Assembly: GCA_023384135.1 (NCBI GenBank)
Contig: JAHDXS010000002.1
Coordinates: 248,001-312,000, forward strand
Source: Alphaproteobacteria bacterium
Lineage (GTDB): Bacteria; Pseudomonadota; Alphaproteobacteria; Micavibrionales; Micavibrionaceae
Direction of reading: 5' to 3'
DNA: 64,000 bases
Below the pieces are notes generated by a model that was not told the DNA's origin, made no database searches, and worked only from the letters and a program-made list of their open reading frames with translations. The translations under genes and the position numbers were made by a program. Shown piece by piece: positions 8,485 to 17,077 of this stretch. How positions within the stretch are numbered: position 1 is the first letter of the stretch; every line of letters begins with the position of its first letter.

Positions 8485-10815
8485 TTAAGCCTTCCGGCCC
8501 TGCTTGTTCGGAATCCTCAAAACGACTTTCGTGCCCTTGCCTGTTTCGCTCAGAAGGGTAAACGTCCCGCCGTGAAGCTTCACAATATTCTGCACCAGCG
8601 TAAGCCCCAACCCGACACCGCGCCCACCCTGCTGACTATCGATCCGCTCGAACGGTTGCAGAATGCGCGACTGCTCCTCCAGGGGAATCCCCATCCCGTT
8701 ATCTTCGACGTAAATCTCAACCATTTCGCCTTCGCAGGCGCAGCCCACACGAATCCTCCCCCCTTCTTGCGTATGCGCGATCGCATTCTGCAAAAGGTTC
8801 AAAACCGCCTGCTTCATCCGCGACTCATCCATCTCCGCTGACCCGCAGACAGGCCCGCAATGAAGCTCCAGCACAATATTCTGCTTCCGCGCCCAGTCCT
8901 GCATGAGACCCACGACCCCCTCGAGCATAGACTTTATGGAAGTCTCCTCGGTCTGAAGCTGTATGTATCCCGCTTCAAACGACGAAAGATCGAGAATATC
9001 GTTGATCAACGAAAGCAGCCGGTCGCTCGCCTCGCGGATATCCCGCGTATATTCCTTCTGCTTCGGGTTCAAAAGACCGAAGAACTCCTGATCCAGAATC
9101 TCGTTGAACCCCATGATCGCGTTGAGCGGCGTCCGAAGCTGGTAGGAAACGTTCGCCAAAAAATCGAGCTTGAGCTTTTCCGCAGCCTCCAGCGCAGCAT
9201 TTTTCTCCCGCAACGCGTTTTCGACACGCACCGAATCGGTCACATCCGTAAACGTCACAAGCACCCCGCCATCCGGCAAAGGCACCGTAACGAAATCAAG
9301 CTGCGAGTGATCCTTGCGCGTGTGCCGCCCCTCATGCATCGTGCGCTCCAGCGCCAGACCGGTAAGACCGTCGCGGGTCGCTTCCCAATCCGAATCCTCG
9401 AAGAATCCTTTCATACGCTCGACGATCCGCGTCACATGAGGCTCGCCCTCAAGATCTTCGGGATGCAACCCCCACAACCGCGCGAACGAGGGGTTCCAGA
9501 GCTTAAGCCGCCCGTCCCCGCCGAACACCGCAACACCCTCGGCCAGATTGTCCAGCGTCTCCTTCTGCACTGCAATTAACGTGTTATAGGATGTTTCAAG
9601 CTCAAGCCGGCTGCTCACATCCTCGAAATTCATCATCAGCCCGCCCGCCTTGTGCGGCACAACGAGCATCCGCACGGCGTTCCCGTTCGGCAGATAGAGC
9701 ATGTCCTCATAAGGATCGATCAAATCGGTAAAGCGGTCCGACCAAGTCTTCTTATATTTACGAAAATCCGCCTGTTCGGGAAGCCGGCGCATCTCCCGCA
9801 GCTTCTCAAGAACGTCGCCGAGCTTCGGCTTGGTATTCAGCCACCCCTCATCCAGCGTCCAGAGCTGAGCATAGGCCGTGTTGTAAAATTCCAACCGCTG
9901 CTCCGCGCTGTAAATCGCAACCGCCGAGCGCAGATGCTCCATCAGCCCCCGGTTCGCCTCCTGATAGTTCCGCAGCGTCGTTTCAAGCGCTTCCTCGCCC
10001 GATAGATCTTCAAGAATCCCCATGGTCATGCCATGCGCCTTGAGCAGCGTCTCCGTGACCCGGACCAAAAGGCGGTTCCCGCCGATCACAACATGCGCAC
10101 GCGAAACCTGCGAAACGCCCTCCGCCACCGCCTTGGCCGCCAGCTCCGGCCCCAGCAAAACCTCTTTCGCCCCGGCCTTCTTTTTGCGGGGCTGCTGCGC
10201 GATTTCCTTCTGAAGGCTCAGGATTTCGCTCGGCCGTGCCCCGATCTTTTTGGCATAGGCCACATTGACCCAGATGATCCGGTACGCCGAGTTCCTGATC
10301 CACACCGGAAACGGCAGATGATCGAGCGAATCCTGAAGCCGCTCGATCTCCTCCTGCTGGATCTTCTGTTCCTCGGCAAAGGTAACGCTGGCTTCGTGCT
10401 GCTCGGTGATATCCTCCAGCCAGAGGATATTGAAATAATCCTGCGCGTCAGCGTCCTGCCCTCGCACGCCAGTGATCTTAAGCGTTTTCTTCCCCGCATG
10501 ATCTTCGACGTTGAGAGTAAAGGAAATTCCGTCCTCCGCCAGTCGGGCAAACAACCCCTCCAGCGCCGCCGAATCGCTTGGGCTGAGCTGGTTCTGGATA
10601 TCCTGAAGCGACAGGACGCGCTCCAGCGACAGAATCTCGCAAAATCCTTGGCTGTAAATCACGCTCCCATCGCGCGACATGCCGCAATACTCGCCCGGAA
10701 CGGCGGCCAAAAACGCCTCCAGCCGCGCTTTCTCGGCTTGCAGCTTCTTGTTGCCGCTCAACGTGTCGAACAGCGACTGGAACGGCGTATTTTTCTTTTC
10801 GGTGTGTGTGCTCAC
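8485..10815 (-). CDS. divL: DivL-type PAS sensor pseudo-histidine kinase (Tyr in place of phospho-His)
   Basis: From the GTG at 10813-10815 the protein is 776 aa, close to the 769 aa of Caulobacter DivL; the only longer option is a TTG at 10902. Several PAS-like domains (EDITEQ, EDLSGE, EDVSSR, TDVTDS) precede a DHp domain reading FLANVSYQLRTPLNAI. Tyr558 occupies the usual phospho-His position; the codon at 9142-9144 reads TAC. The ATPase domain keeps NLLQNAIAHT, VEDNGMGI and GVGLGLTLV. In Caulobacter, DivL (Tyr550) senses DivK and controls CckA and thus CtrA. It follows ahcY-purU. Homology is strong; the role is inferred. Confidence 0.88.
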   Translation of the reverse strand: MSTHTEKKNTPFQSLFDTLSGNKKLQAEKARLEAFLAAVPGEYCGMSRDGSVIYSQGFCEILSLERVLSLQDIQNQLSPSDSAALEGLFARLAEDGISFTLNVEDHAGKKTLKITGVRGQDADAQDYFNILWLEDITEQHEASVTFAEEQKIQQEEIERLQDSLDHLPFPVWIRNSAYRIIWVNVAYAKKIGARPSEILSLQKEIAQQPRKKKAGAKEVLLGPELAAKAVAEGVSQVSRAHVVIGGNRLLVRVTETLLKAHGMTMGILEDLSGEEALETTLRNYQEANRGLMEHLRSAVAIYSAEQRLEFYNTAYAQLWTLDEGWLNTKPKLGDVLEKLREMRRLPEQADFRKYKKTWSDRFTDLIDPYEDMLYLPNGNAVRMLVVPHKAGGLMMNFEDVSSRLELETSYNTLIAVQKETLDNLAEGVAVFGGDGRLKLWNPSFARLWGLHPEDLEGEPHVTRIVERMKGFFEDSDWEATRDGLTGLALERTMHEGRHTRKDHSQLDFVTVPLPDGGVLVTFTDVTDSVRVENALREKNAALEAAEKLKLDFLANVSYQLRTPLNAIMGFNEILDQEFFGLLNPKQKEYTRDIREASDRLLSLINDILDLSSFEAGYIQLQTEETSIKSMLEGVVGLMQDWARKQNIVLELHCGPVCGSAEMDESRMKQAVLNLLQNAIAHTQEGGRIRVGCACEGEMVEIYVEDNGMGIPLEEQSRILQPFERIDSQQGGRGVGLGLTLVQNIVKLHGGTFTLLSETGKGTKVVLRIPNKQGRKA

Positions 10816-10911
10816 GGCTCGGGATTCTAGGAACTCTCCCCCCGCCAACACAAGCGAAAAGCCCAAAACACGGGGCCGCGCCTGTGGGTTGTTCCGGCGC
10901 AACCGGGTGAT

Positions 10912-11745
10912 TTAAAGAATAACCGTGCGCTTCCCGTGCAGGAAAATCCGCCGCTCGGCGTAATGCGTGATGGCCCGCGCCAGAACCCGCGACTCCGAAT
11001 CCTGCCCGATGATCCTCAGGCGCTCCGGCGTATCCGAATGGGAAATCCGCACCGTCTCCTGCTCGATGATAGGCCCTTCGTCCAGATCCTCGGTCGCGAA
11101 ATGCGCCGTCGCCCCGATCAGCTTCACCCCCCGCTCATAGGCCTGATGATAGGGCTTCGCGCCCTTGAAACCGGGCAGAAAGGAATGATGGATGTTAATG
11201 ACCCGCCCGTGATACCGCTCGCAAAAAGCCGAGCTGAGAATCTGCATATAACGGGCCAGAACGATCAACTCGCTGTTCGTCTCCTTGATGATCCGCTCAA
11301 GGCTGTCTTCCTTCTCCGCTTTGTTCTCTGCGGGCAGATGAATGAACGGCAGATGGAAATCCTCCGCCCGCTTGCGCAGATCCTCGTGATTTGACACCAC
11401 CGCCGTAATCTCGACCGGGAAATGCTTGACGCTCCAGCGGTAAAGAATGTCGTTCAGGCAATGCCCTTCCTTGGAAACCATGAGCAACGTGCGCACCGGC
11501 TCTTCCAGCGTATGCAGCGACCATTTCATCGAAAATTGCTGCGCGACGGCGGCAAAGTTATTCGCAAAACGCTCGCGCGAATCGGGCATGAGAGGCGCGA
11601 ACAGCACGCGCATAAAGAACTGGCCCGAGAGATGTTCGTTGAACTGGGAGGATTCTTCGATATTGCACTCCGCTTCAGCGAGACAGGAGGAAACCGCCGC
11701 AACGATCCCCTTCCTGTCATCGCAATGAAGCCGAAGCACCAGCAT
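10912..11745 (-). CDS. purU: formyltetrahydrofolate deformylase
   Basis: 277 aa. An N-terminal ACT domain (residues about 1-80, LRLHCDDRKGIVAAVSSCL) is followed by a formyltransferase-fold domain with the catalytic Asn-His in VINIHHSFLPGFKGA and Asp in TEDLDEGPII. PurU hydrolyses 10-formyl-THF to formate and THF, balancing one-carbon units. It sits between ahcY (27 bp upstream) and divL. Pairing with ahcY makes metabolic sense, as both serve the methyl and one-carbon cycle. Confidence 0.95.
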   Translation of the reverse strand: MLVLRLHCDDRKGIVAAVSSCLAEAECNIEESSQFNEHLSGQFFMRVLFAPLMPDSRERFANNFAAVAQQFSMKWSLHTLEEPVRTLLMVSKEGHCLNDILYRWSVKHFPVEITAVVSNHEDLRKRAEDFHLPFIHLPAENKAEKEDSLERIIKETNSELIVLARYMQILSSAFCERYHGRVINIHHSFLPGFKGAKPYHQAYERGVKLIGATAHFATEDLDEGPIIEQETVRISHSDTPERLRIIGQDSESRVLARAITHYAERRIFLHGKRTVIL

Positions 11746-11772
11746 GGCGTAAACTCGAAACGCCGCGCCGGA

Positions 11773-13083
11773 TCAGTAGCGGTACTCGTCCTTCTTGAAC
11801 GGCCCGTTGACCGGAACGCCGATATAGTCGGCCTGCTCCTTGGACAGAACGGTCAGCTTCGCGCCGACCTTTTCAAGGTGCAGCATGGCGACTTTCTCGT
11901 CCAGATGCTTGGGCAGAACGTAAACCTTGTTCTCATACTTGGAATGGTTCTTCCACAACTCGATCTGCGCCAGCGTCTGGTTCGTGAACGACGCGGACAT
12001 GACGAAGGACGGGTGCCCGGTGGCGCATCCGAGGTTCACAAGACGCCCCTCGGCCAGCAGGATGATCCGATTTCCGCTCGGAAACTCGATCTCGTCCACC
12101 TGCGGCTTGATGTTGTTCCACTTCATGTTACGCAGGCCTTCAACCTGAATTTCATTATCGAAGTGACCGATATTGCAGACAATCGCGCGATCCTTCATCG
12201 CCCGCATGTGATCGACGGTGATGATGTCTTTGTTACCCGTCGTGGTCACGAAGATATCGGCGCGTTTCACCGCGTCTTCCATCGTGGTGACTTCAAAACC
12301 TTCCATCGCGGCCTGAAGGGCGCAGATCGGATCAACTTCGGAAACCATGACGCGTGCGCCGGCCTGACGCAGCGAATCGGCCGAGCCCTTGCCCACGTCA
12401 CCGTAACCACACACCATGGCGACCTTACCGGCCATCATGACATCGGTGGCCCGGCGGATCGCGTCCACAAGGCTCTCGCGGCAGCCATATTTATTGTCGA
12501 ATTTCGACTTGGTGACCGAATCGTTGACGTTGATGGCGGGAACGGTCAGCTTGCCCTTCTTCTCCATCTCGTAAAGACGCAGAACGCCCGTGGTCGTCTC
12601 CTCGGAGATTCCCTTGATGCCCTTCATCAGGTTCGGGAACTTCTCGATGATCCGCAGGGTCAGATCGCCCCCGTCATCGAGAATCATGTTCGGAACCCAG
12701 CCGCCGGGGCCTTCGATCGTCTTGTCGATCGCCCACCAGAACTCTTCTTCGTTCATCCCCTTCCAAGCGAAGACCGGAACGCCCGTGGCCGCGATGGCCG
12801 CCGCCGCATGGTCCTGCGTGGAGAAAATGTTGCACGAGCTCCAGCGCACTTCCGCGCCCAGCGCCGTCAGCGTCTCGATCAGAACCGCCGTTTGGATCGT
12901 CATATGCAGACATCCGGCGATGCGTGCGCCTTTCAGAGGCTGCTCCTTGGCGTACTCTTCGCGCGTGGCCATCAGGCCCGGCATCTCGCTCTCGGCGATG
13001 TTGATTTCCTTGCGGCCCCACTCGGCCAGTTTGATATCGGCGACTTTATAATCGTTTTCGACGGTTTTGGGCTGCGTAGCCAT
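11773..13083 (-). CDS. ahcY: adenosylhomocysteinase
   Basis: 436 aa, full length. The NAD-binding motif [10 protein letters not shown] and the substrate-site segment [13 protein letters not shown] are intact, and the C-terminus KKDEYRY is typical. It hydrolyses S-adenosylhomocysteine to adenosine and homocysteine, relieving inhibition of methyltransferases. The ATG is preceded by a good Shine-Dalgarno (AGGAGA) within AAGAGGAGACCC. I see no SAH riboswitch in the 105 bp between its start and the divergent 134-aa gene. In many alphaproteobacteria ahcY follows the HPr gene of the chvGI-hprK locus; here it is separated from chvGI by about 4 kb. Confidence 0.97.
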   Translation of the reverse strand: MATQPKTVENDYKVADIKLAEWGRKEINIAESEMPGLMATREEYAKEQPLKGARIAGCLHMTIQTAVLIETLTALGAEVRWSSCNIFSTQDHAAAAIAATGVPVFAWKGMNEEEFWWAIDKTIEGPGGWVPNMILDDGGDLTLRIIEKFPNLMKGIKGISEETTTGVLRLYEMEKKGKLTVPAINVNDSVTKSKFDNKYGCRESLVDAIRRATDVMMAGKVAMVCGYGDVGKGSADSLRQAGARVMVSEVDPICALQAAMEGFEVTTMEDAVKRADIFVTTTGNKDIITVDHMRAMKDRAIVCNIGHFDNEIQVEGLRNMKWNNIKPQVDEIEFPSGNRIILLAEGRLVNLGCATGHPSFVMSASFTNQTLAQIELWKNHSKYENKVYVLPKHLDEKVAMLHLEKVGAKLTVLSKEQADYIGVPVNGPFKKDEYRY

Positions 13084-13188
13084 AATCTGGGTCTCCTCTT
13101 GTCTTCGTTCCCGTAGGGCCGTAATAAAGCTGTTTCTTTAAGAATCAAAGGAAAATAAGCGTTTTTTTAAACAAAAACCAGTGATAAT

Positions 13189-13593
13189 ATGCCCATCATG
13201 GAAATTGATTTTAACAAGCAGCTCGAGCGCCCGCGCTTCATCTATAAGCCTAACCCGCTGATGAAACGCGCTTACCAGGTTCTCGAACTCATGCCCAAAA
13301 ATAACGGCTACGAGCCGGTCGGCGAGTACATCCTCCTGAACCATGACGAAGATCCTGAGTTGACCGAGGAAAAGATGAAAAACCTCGTCATCCTCCTGAA
13401 CGGCAAGAAAAACGTCAAGGACCTCTCGAAAATGAGCAAGAACCGCGTCCTGTTTACCGTGATGCCGGAAAGCCAGTCGGGCGACCAGACCAAAATCATT
13501 TTCAAGGATTATGACGGCAAGGGCGTCTCAAGTGACAACGCCGTTTTCACGATTCGCAAGGGCGTTCTGCACGACAAACGTAAATTCGTCTGA
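13189..13593 (+). CDS. hypothetical cytoplasmic protein
   Basis: 134 aa, not recognised. Highly charged, with no signal peptide or membrane segment. The C-terminal half (KIIFKDYDGKG, then DNAVFTIRKG) suggests a small beta-rich domain, and the middle is rich in Lys and Glu. A second ATG at 13198 is an equally possible start; neither has a clear Shine-Dalgarno. It diverges from ahcY and is followed by an AT-rich stretch. Regular codon use and an uninterrupted frame support it as real, but no function can be given. Confidence 0.65.
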   Translation: MPIMEIDFNKQLERPRFIYKPNPLMKRAYQVLELMPKNNGYEPVGEYILLNHDEDPELTEEKMKNLVILLNGKKNVKDLSKMSKNRVLFTVMPESQSGDQTKIIFKDYDGKGVSSDNAVFTIRKGVLHDKRKFV

Positions 13594-13899
13594 ACCGGAG
13601 GCCTTTAAAGCCCCGCCGCCCGGCTAAAAACCCGAAATTTACAGCCGCAAAGAACGAACGAATCTTTCAAATTCAGGCTAATTTATTGTTTTATAAAAGA
13701 AATACAGTCCAAGGCCATGCCCGTTCCACCCCCAGAAAAATGCAAGCGGCCCTATTTCTTCTTTGACAAAAACCCCAGCTTTGATTTACCTTGATCATAG
13801 AAATACGGTGAATGACCAGAGAAACGGTCGAAAAGACCAACATTCGGTGTGTTTCCAAAAAATAAATATACACTTTAAAATGAGAAAGGGTGTCTCAAA
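13594..13899. other. AT-rich intergenic stretch with candidate promoter and structured leader
   Basis: No ORF of substance. Base composition is visibly more AT-rich than the flanking genes. It holds a TTGACA box at 13763-13768 and a leader of about 100 nt before the 47-codon gene. Within the leader three 4-nt blocks, GACC (13814-13817), GGTC (13826-13829) and GACC (13835-13838), allow two mutually exclusive hairpins. Confidence 0.6.
13763..13792 (+). promoter_or_regulatory. candidate sigma-70 promoter for the 47-aa peptide gene
   Basis: A perfect TTGACA at 13763-13768 is followed after 18 bp by TACCTT (13787-13792), a weak -10. Alphaproteobacterial -10 boxes are often weakly conserved, so this is plausible but unproven. 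It would give a 5' leader of about 100 nt. Confidence 0.4.
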
Positions 13900-14043
13900 A
13901 TGTTGAAATCTATGTTTGCTGACAATGCTGCTCCTCTGACCGCACAAGGTATCGGTGGGCGCTTCTGTGATGCTGTTGGTCCGGGCTTCTCTGCACAGCC
14001 GGAACTGACACTCGAAACCGGCATGCACAACACCAACGGCTAA
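13900..14043 (+). CDS. 47-aa small protein of unknown function
   Basis: ATG at 13900-13902, TAA at 14041-14043. An AAAGGG Shine-Dalgarno lies 9 nt upstream and a strong terminator starts 17 bp after the stop, so the gene is its own transcription unit. The peptide begins MLKSMFADNAAPLTAQ, has GIGGRFCDAVGPGF in the middle with a single Cys at residue 23, and ends ETGMHNTNG. There is no transmembrane segment or signal peptide. No family is recognised. A GIGG segment at residues 17-20 resembles the end of a double-glycine leader, but no peptidase or modification gene is nearby, so a RiPP or peptide-signal role is only speculation. Confidence 0.6.
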   Translation: MLKSMFADNAAPLTAQGIGGRFCDAVGPGFSAQPELTLETGMHNTNG

Positions 14044-14060
14044 GCCGGGTAAGAAATTCC

Positions 14061-14088
14061 AAAAAGGGGCCTTCGGGCCCCTTTTTTT
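14061..14088. terminator. rho-independent terminator after the 47-aa gene
   Basis: Stem GGGGCC / GGCCCC (14066-14071 with 14076-14081) closed by a stable TTCG tetraloop, followed by seven T. Five A before the stem pair with the T run, so it could work in both directions and may also end the leftward Enzyme I-like transcript. Confidence 0.9.
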
Positions 14089-14158
14089 ATGCCACCGCGC
14101 CCCGTAAACCAAAAAAGGCGGCCCCTCGGCCGCCTTAAAAAACCCGAAAATAAGCCGA

Positions 14159-16123
14159 TCATGCAGGCTCGGAACCGGGCGTGCTCGGCCCCTCGGGAAG
14201 GAACGCCCGGCGCGTATCAGGCCGCCAGCTCATATCCAGTTGCCCGTCCTTATACAGACCCAGGCGGGCGGCATTATATTCGTCAAGGATGCGCTCACGA
14301 TCCTCGCGGCCCTGCGTGTTCTTAAGAATCTGCACCAGTTGCCGCGCCTCTTCCGCGTCAATCCGCCGCACGACTTCCTTAGTCACGGACGAGGCCTTGA
14401 TCCCGGTCGAAAGATTCGCAATCCCCGACCCGATGACAAGCGCGAGATAACGCGGCTCCGAAGCCATATCGCCGCACATGCTGATGGGAATATCCTTCTC
14501 TTTGCCATAGCAAACCGCCCGGTCCAGAACCCGCAGAACTGAAACGTCCGTAGGATCATAGTGAATGGAACTGCTCGCATGATAGCGGTCCGTTTCCAGC
14601 AATCCGTGAATTAGATCGTTCGAACCGATCGACATAAACGCCACATCCAGCCTGTCCAGCTTGTGGAAGAGCGCGGGCACCTCACCCATACACCCCAGCT
14701 TGAAACTCGGCAAACCCAGCTCCGCGGCACGGTCGTCGAACTGCTTTTGCATCTTTTCCATCTGCTCGACCGAGCCAATCATCGGGATCATCACCTTGAT
14801 CCAGTCAGGCGAACCGGATTGCGTCAACTCGTGATTAAGCCGCAGCAGGGCGCCCATCTGCGTTTTCGTGACCTTGGCCTCATAAGCGGCCTTCTCTTCG
14901 GGTGACTTTCCGGCAAAACGCCCGGCCTTGTCCCCGGCGATATCCAGTGTCCGCACGGTCATCGGTACGATGATTCCCGAAGGGCCGGACACGGCCTTGA
15001 TATTCTCTCTGAAAATCTTAAGCCACTGATCCTCTTCGATCTCTGGCGCGGAGTCGGAGCGCATATTTTCCGCCATCTCCGAACGGTAAAGGCCGATCCC
15101 TTGTACGTTCGCCTTGCGATAGGCCGGAGCCTCCAGCGATGTTCCGAAATTGGCGTAAACATTCACCTCATGGCCGTCCAAAGTCTGAACTTCCCGACCG
15201 GCGGCCCCGCGCTCGGCAAGCAGGTTGGCGACTTCTTCGATTCGCCGACGCTGGGAGACGCTTTCCTGCATGACGGCGGCACTCGGGTGCAGAACGACAT
15301 GCCCGTCGACAGAAGAACCGTCGATGATGCAGTCATATCCGTTCTTAACGACCGGGACGCTCTCCGGTTTAACGACGGCAAAGGGAATGCCAAGCGATTT
15401 TGCGATAATCGCCGCGTGCCCCTTCATGCTGCCTTCGGTACAGACAAGACCCGCAAAACGGTTCTCGCCCGTATCTTTATTGATAAAGCTCATGATCTCG
15501 GCGGGCGGCATGCTCTTGCAGAAAATAATGGAGCCTTCCGGCGCATCGCGCAGCGAGGACAGAACCTTGCTCGGATGTAAATGATGCTGCAGTACGACGA
15601 GCTGCTGCTCAATCTGCTCGGCGAACCGGGCGGTAAAATCGTTGCTTCTGAATTGCGCGATCTGCTTTCCATACGCCTCGTCTACGGCGGCCTCCGCGGA
15701 TTTACCCTTCTCGATCAGCCCCCTGATTTTTTTGGCAATTCCCTCGTCCTGGGCAATGCCAAGCTCCGGCTCGACGATCAAATCGATATCACCCTCCATC
15801 TCCACAGTCATGGATTGATGAACGGTTTCGATATTTTTTTCATAAGTCGATATCAGCATCTTGCGGGCTTCGTTGTAGCGCGCGGTCTGCTCGGAAACGA
15901 AACTTTGCTGGACAGCCTCCTGCATCTGCGTGGGCAGTTTCGCGAACTCAAGAGCATCATAACCAAACAGCCTATCCGAGTCGGTGGCCGGGATAGGATC
16001 GTTCTCATAGAGGTAGATCTTGCCGATTGCAACGACTGGAAAATTGACGCCAGCGGAGAGCACGACCGACGAATCGTTACTGACGGTAAATTTATTCTGC
16101 AGGTCGCCCGGTTTGTCGGCCAT
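14159..16123 (-). CDS. PTS Enzyme I-like phosphoenolpyruvate-protein phosphotransferase
   Basis: 654 aa against about 575 for classical Enzyme I; the surplus is mainly an N-terminal extension. The phospho-His is kept at 236 (GSMKGHAAIIAKSLGIP), the PEP-site Arg in MTVRTLDIAGDK at 391, GIGLYRSEM near 343-351, and the catalytic Cys at 550 in CGDMASEP. It should take phosphate from PEP and pass it to HPr or a paralogue. No HPr or EIIA-Man lies beside it. It follows rapZ-chvG-chvI leftward after a gap of about 110 bp. The N-terminal 180 residues diverge from standard Enzyme I, so its acceptor may be unusual. Confidence 0.85.
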   Translation of the reverse strand: MADKPGDLQNKFTVSNDSSVVLSAGVNFPVVAIGKIYLYENDPIPATDSDRLFGYDALEFAKLPTQMQEAVQQSFVSEQTARYNEARKMLISTYEKNIETVHQSMTVEMEGDIDLIVEPELGIAQDEGIAKKIRGLIEKGKSAEAAVDEAYGKQIAQFRSNDFTARFAEQIEQQLVVLQHHLHPSKVLSSLRDAPEGSIIFCKSMPPAEIMSFINKDTGENRFAGLVCTEGSMKGHAAIIAKSLGIPFAVVKPESVPVVKNGYDCIIDGSSVDGHVVLHPSAAVMQESVSQRRRIEEVANLLAERGAAGREVQTLDGHEVNVYANFGTSLEAPAYRKANVQGIGLYRSEMAENMRSDSAPEIEEDQWLKIFRENIKAVSGPSGIIVPMTVRTLDIAGDKAGRFAGKSPEEKAAYEAKVTKTQMGALLRLNHELTQSGSPDWIKVMIPMIGSVEQMEKMQKQFDDRAAELGLPSFKLGCMGEVPALFHKLDRLDVAFMSIGSNDLIHGLLETDRYHASSSIHYDPTDVSVLRVLDRAVCYGKEKDIPISMCGDMASEPRYLALVIGSGIANLSTGIKASSVTKEVVRRIDAEEARQLVQILKNTQGREDRERILDEYNAARLGLYKDGQLDMSWRPDTRRAFLPEGPSTPGSEPA

Positions 16124-16234
16124 GGTATCACCCGTAAAGTCTTAATCCGCTTATAATTTTTTCATAAGTAAAATACCACACCCGCAGGTCAAAAGGGAAG
16201 CATCTTTTTCAGGCTCAATGGCCCAATAACCCCT

Positions 16235-17077
16235 TCATAAATCACGATTTTCAACAAAAACCTGCTGGTTTTTGGCCCGCAGCCACGCCGCAAGCTCCTG
16301 CACGATATGCACCGATCGGTGCTGCCCCCCCGTGCAACCCACGGCCACGGTAAGATAATTCTTACCCTCGCGCCCATACCGGGGCAAAAGCGACTCAAGA
16401 AGGTCGCGGAACCGAGTCATGAACGCCTCATAGTCCGGGTCCTGCCTCACATAATCCCCCACCGCACCGTCCAGCCCGGTGAGCTCCCTCAGCTCGGGCA
16501 CCCAGTGCGGATTCCGCAAAAACCGCACATCCATCACGATATCCGCCTCGCGTGGCGTCCCGCCCCGGAACCCGAAGGACATCAGCGTGACGGTCAGCCG
16601 CCCCTCCCCGGGCACGCAAAAATGCCCTTCCAGCACGTGGCGCATATCGTGGATGGAAAAATCGGTCGAATCGATCACGATATCCGACTCTTTTTTCAAT
16701 CCGGCCAAGAGTTTGCGCTCCAGATCGATCCCGTATTTGACGGGCCTGTCCTTAGCGAGCGGATGCCGGCGCCGCGTCTCGTTGAAACGCTTTTGCAGAA
16801 CAGCCTCGTCGCACGTCACGAACAAAAGCCGCGCCTGCGCCCTCTTGGCCACGTCCAGAACCGCCGAGGACGAGAATCCCCATGTCCTTGTGTCGATGCC
16901 AATCGCGATTCGCAAGGGGGGCCGGTTATTCTGCCCTGCCTGCTCCAGCAGCGAATCGACCAGCGCCAGCGGGAAATTATCGAACACCTCGAAATTGAAA
17001 TCCTCAAGCGCCTTGAGAACAGAGGTCATCCCCGCGCCCGAATAGCCTGTCACAATAAGCGGGCGGTAATCGGTCAT
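16235..17077 (-). CDS. rapZ: RNase adapter protein RapZ (YvcJ family)
   Basis: 280 aa, full family length. The P-loop reads GYSGAGMTS at residues 11-19, with Met17 where the Walker A Lys would be. The Walker B-like GIDTRTWGF and the C-terminal GCTGGQHRSVHIV are intact. RapZ proteins bind nucleotide and RNA or amino-sugar metabolites; in enterobacteria RapZ controls GlmS through small RNAs. In alphaproteobacteria it commonly lies in the chvGI-hprK-PTS locus, as here without hprK. The start overlaps the chvG stop by 4 bp. Confidence 0.92.
   Translation of the reverse strand: MTDYRPLIVTGYSGAGMTSVLKALEDFNFEVFDNFPLALVDSLLEQAGQNNRPPLRIAIGIDTRTWGFSSSAVLDVAKRAQARLLFVTCDEAVLQKRFNETRRRHPLAKDRPVKYGIDLERKLLAGLKKESDIVIDSTDFSIHDMRHVLEGHFCVPGEGRLTVTLMSFGFRGGTPREADIVMDVRFLRNPHWVPELRELTGLDGAVGDYVRQDPDYEAFMTRFRDLLESLLPRYGREGKNYLTVAVGCTGGQHRSVHIVQELAAWLRAKNQQVFVENRDL

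Noticed and set aside
11422..13116. Plus-strand frame of 564 codons opposite purU and ahcY
   Set aside because: Antisense shadow of two well-defined enzymes.
13084..13188. Possible SAH riboswitch upstream of ahcY
   Set aside because: I could not find the conserved pseudoknot core; only AT-rich sequence and a Shine-Dalgarno are visible.
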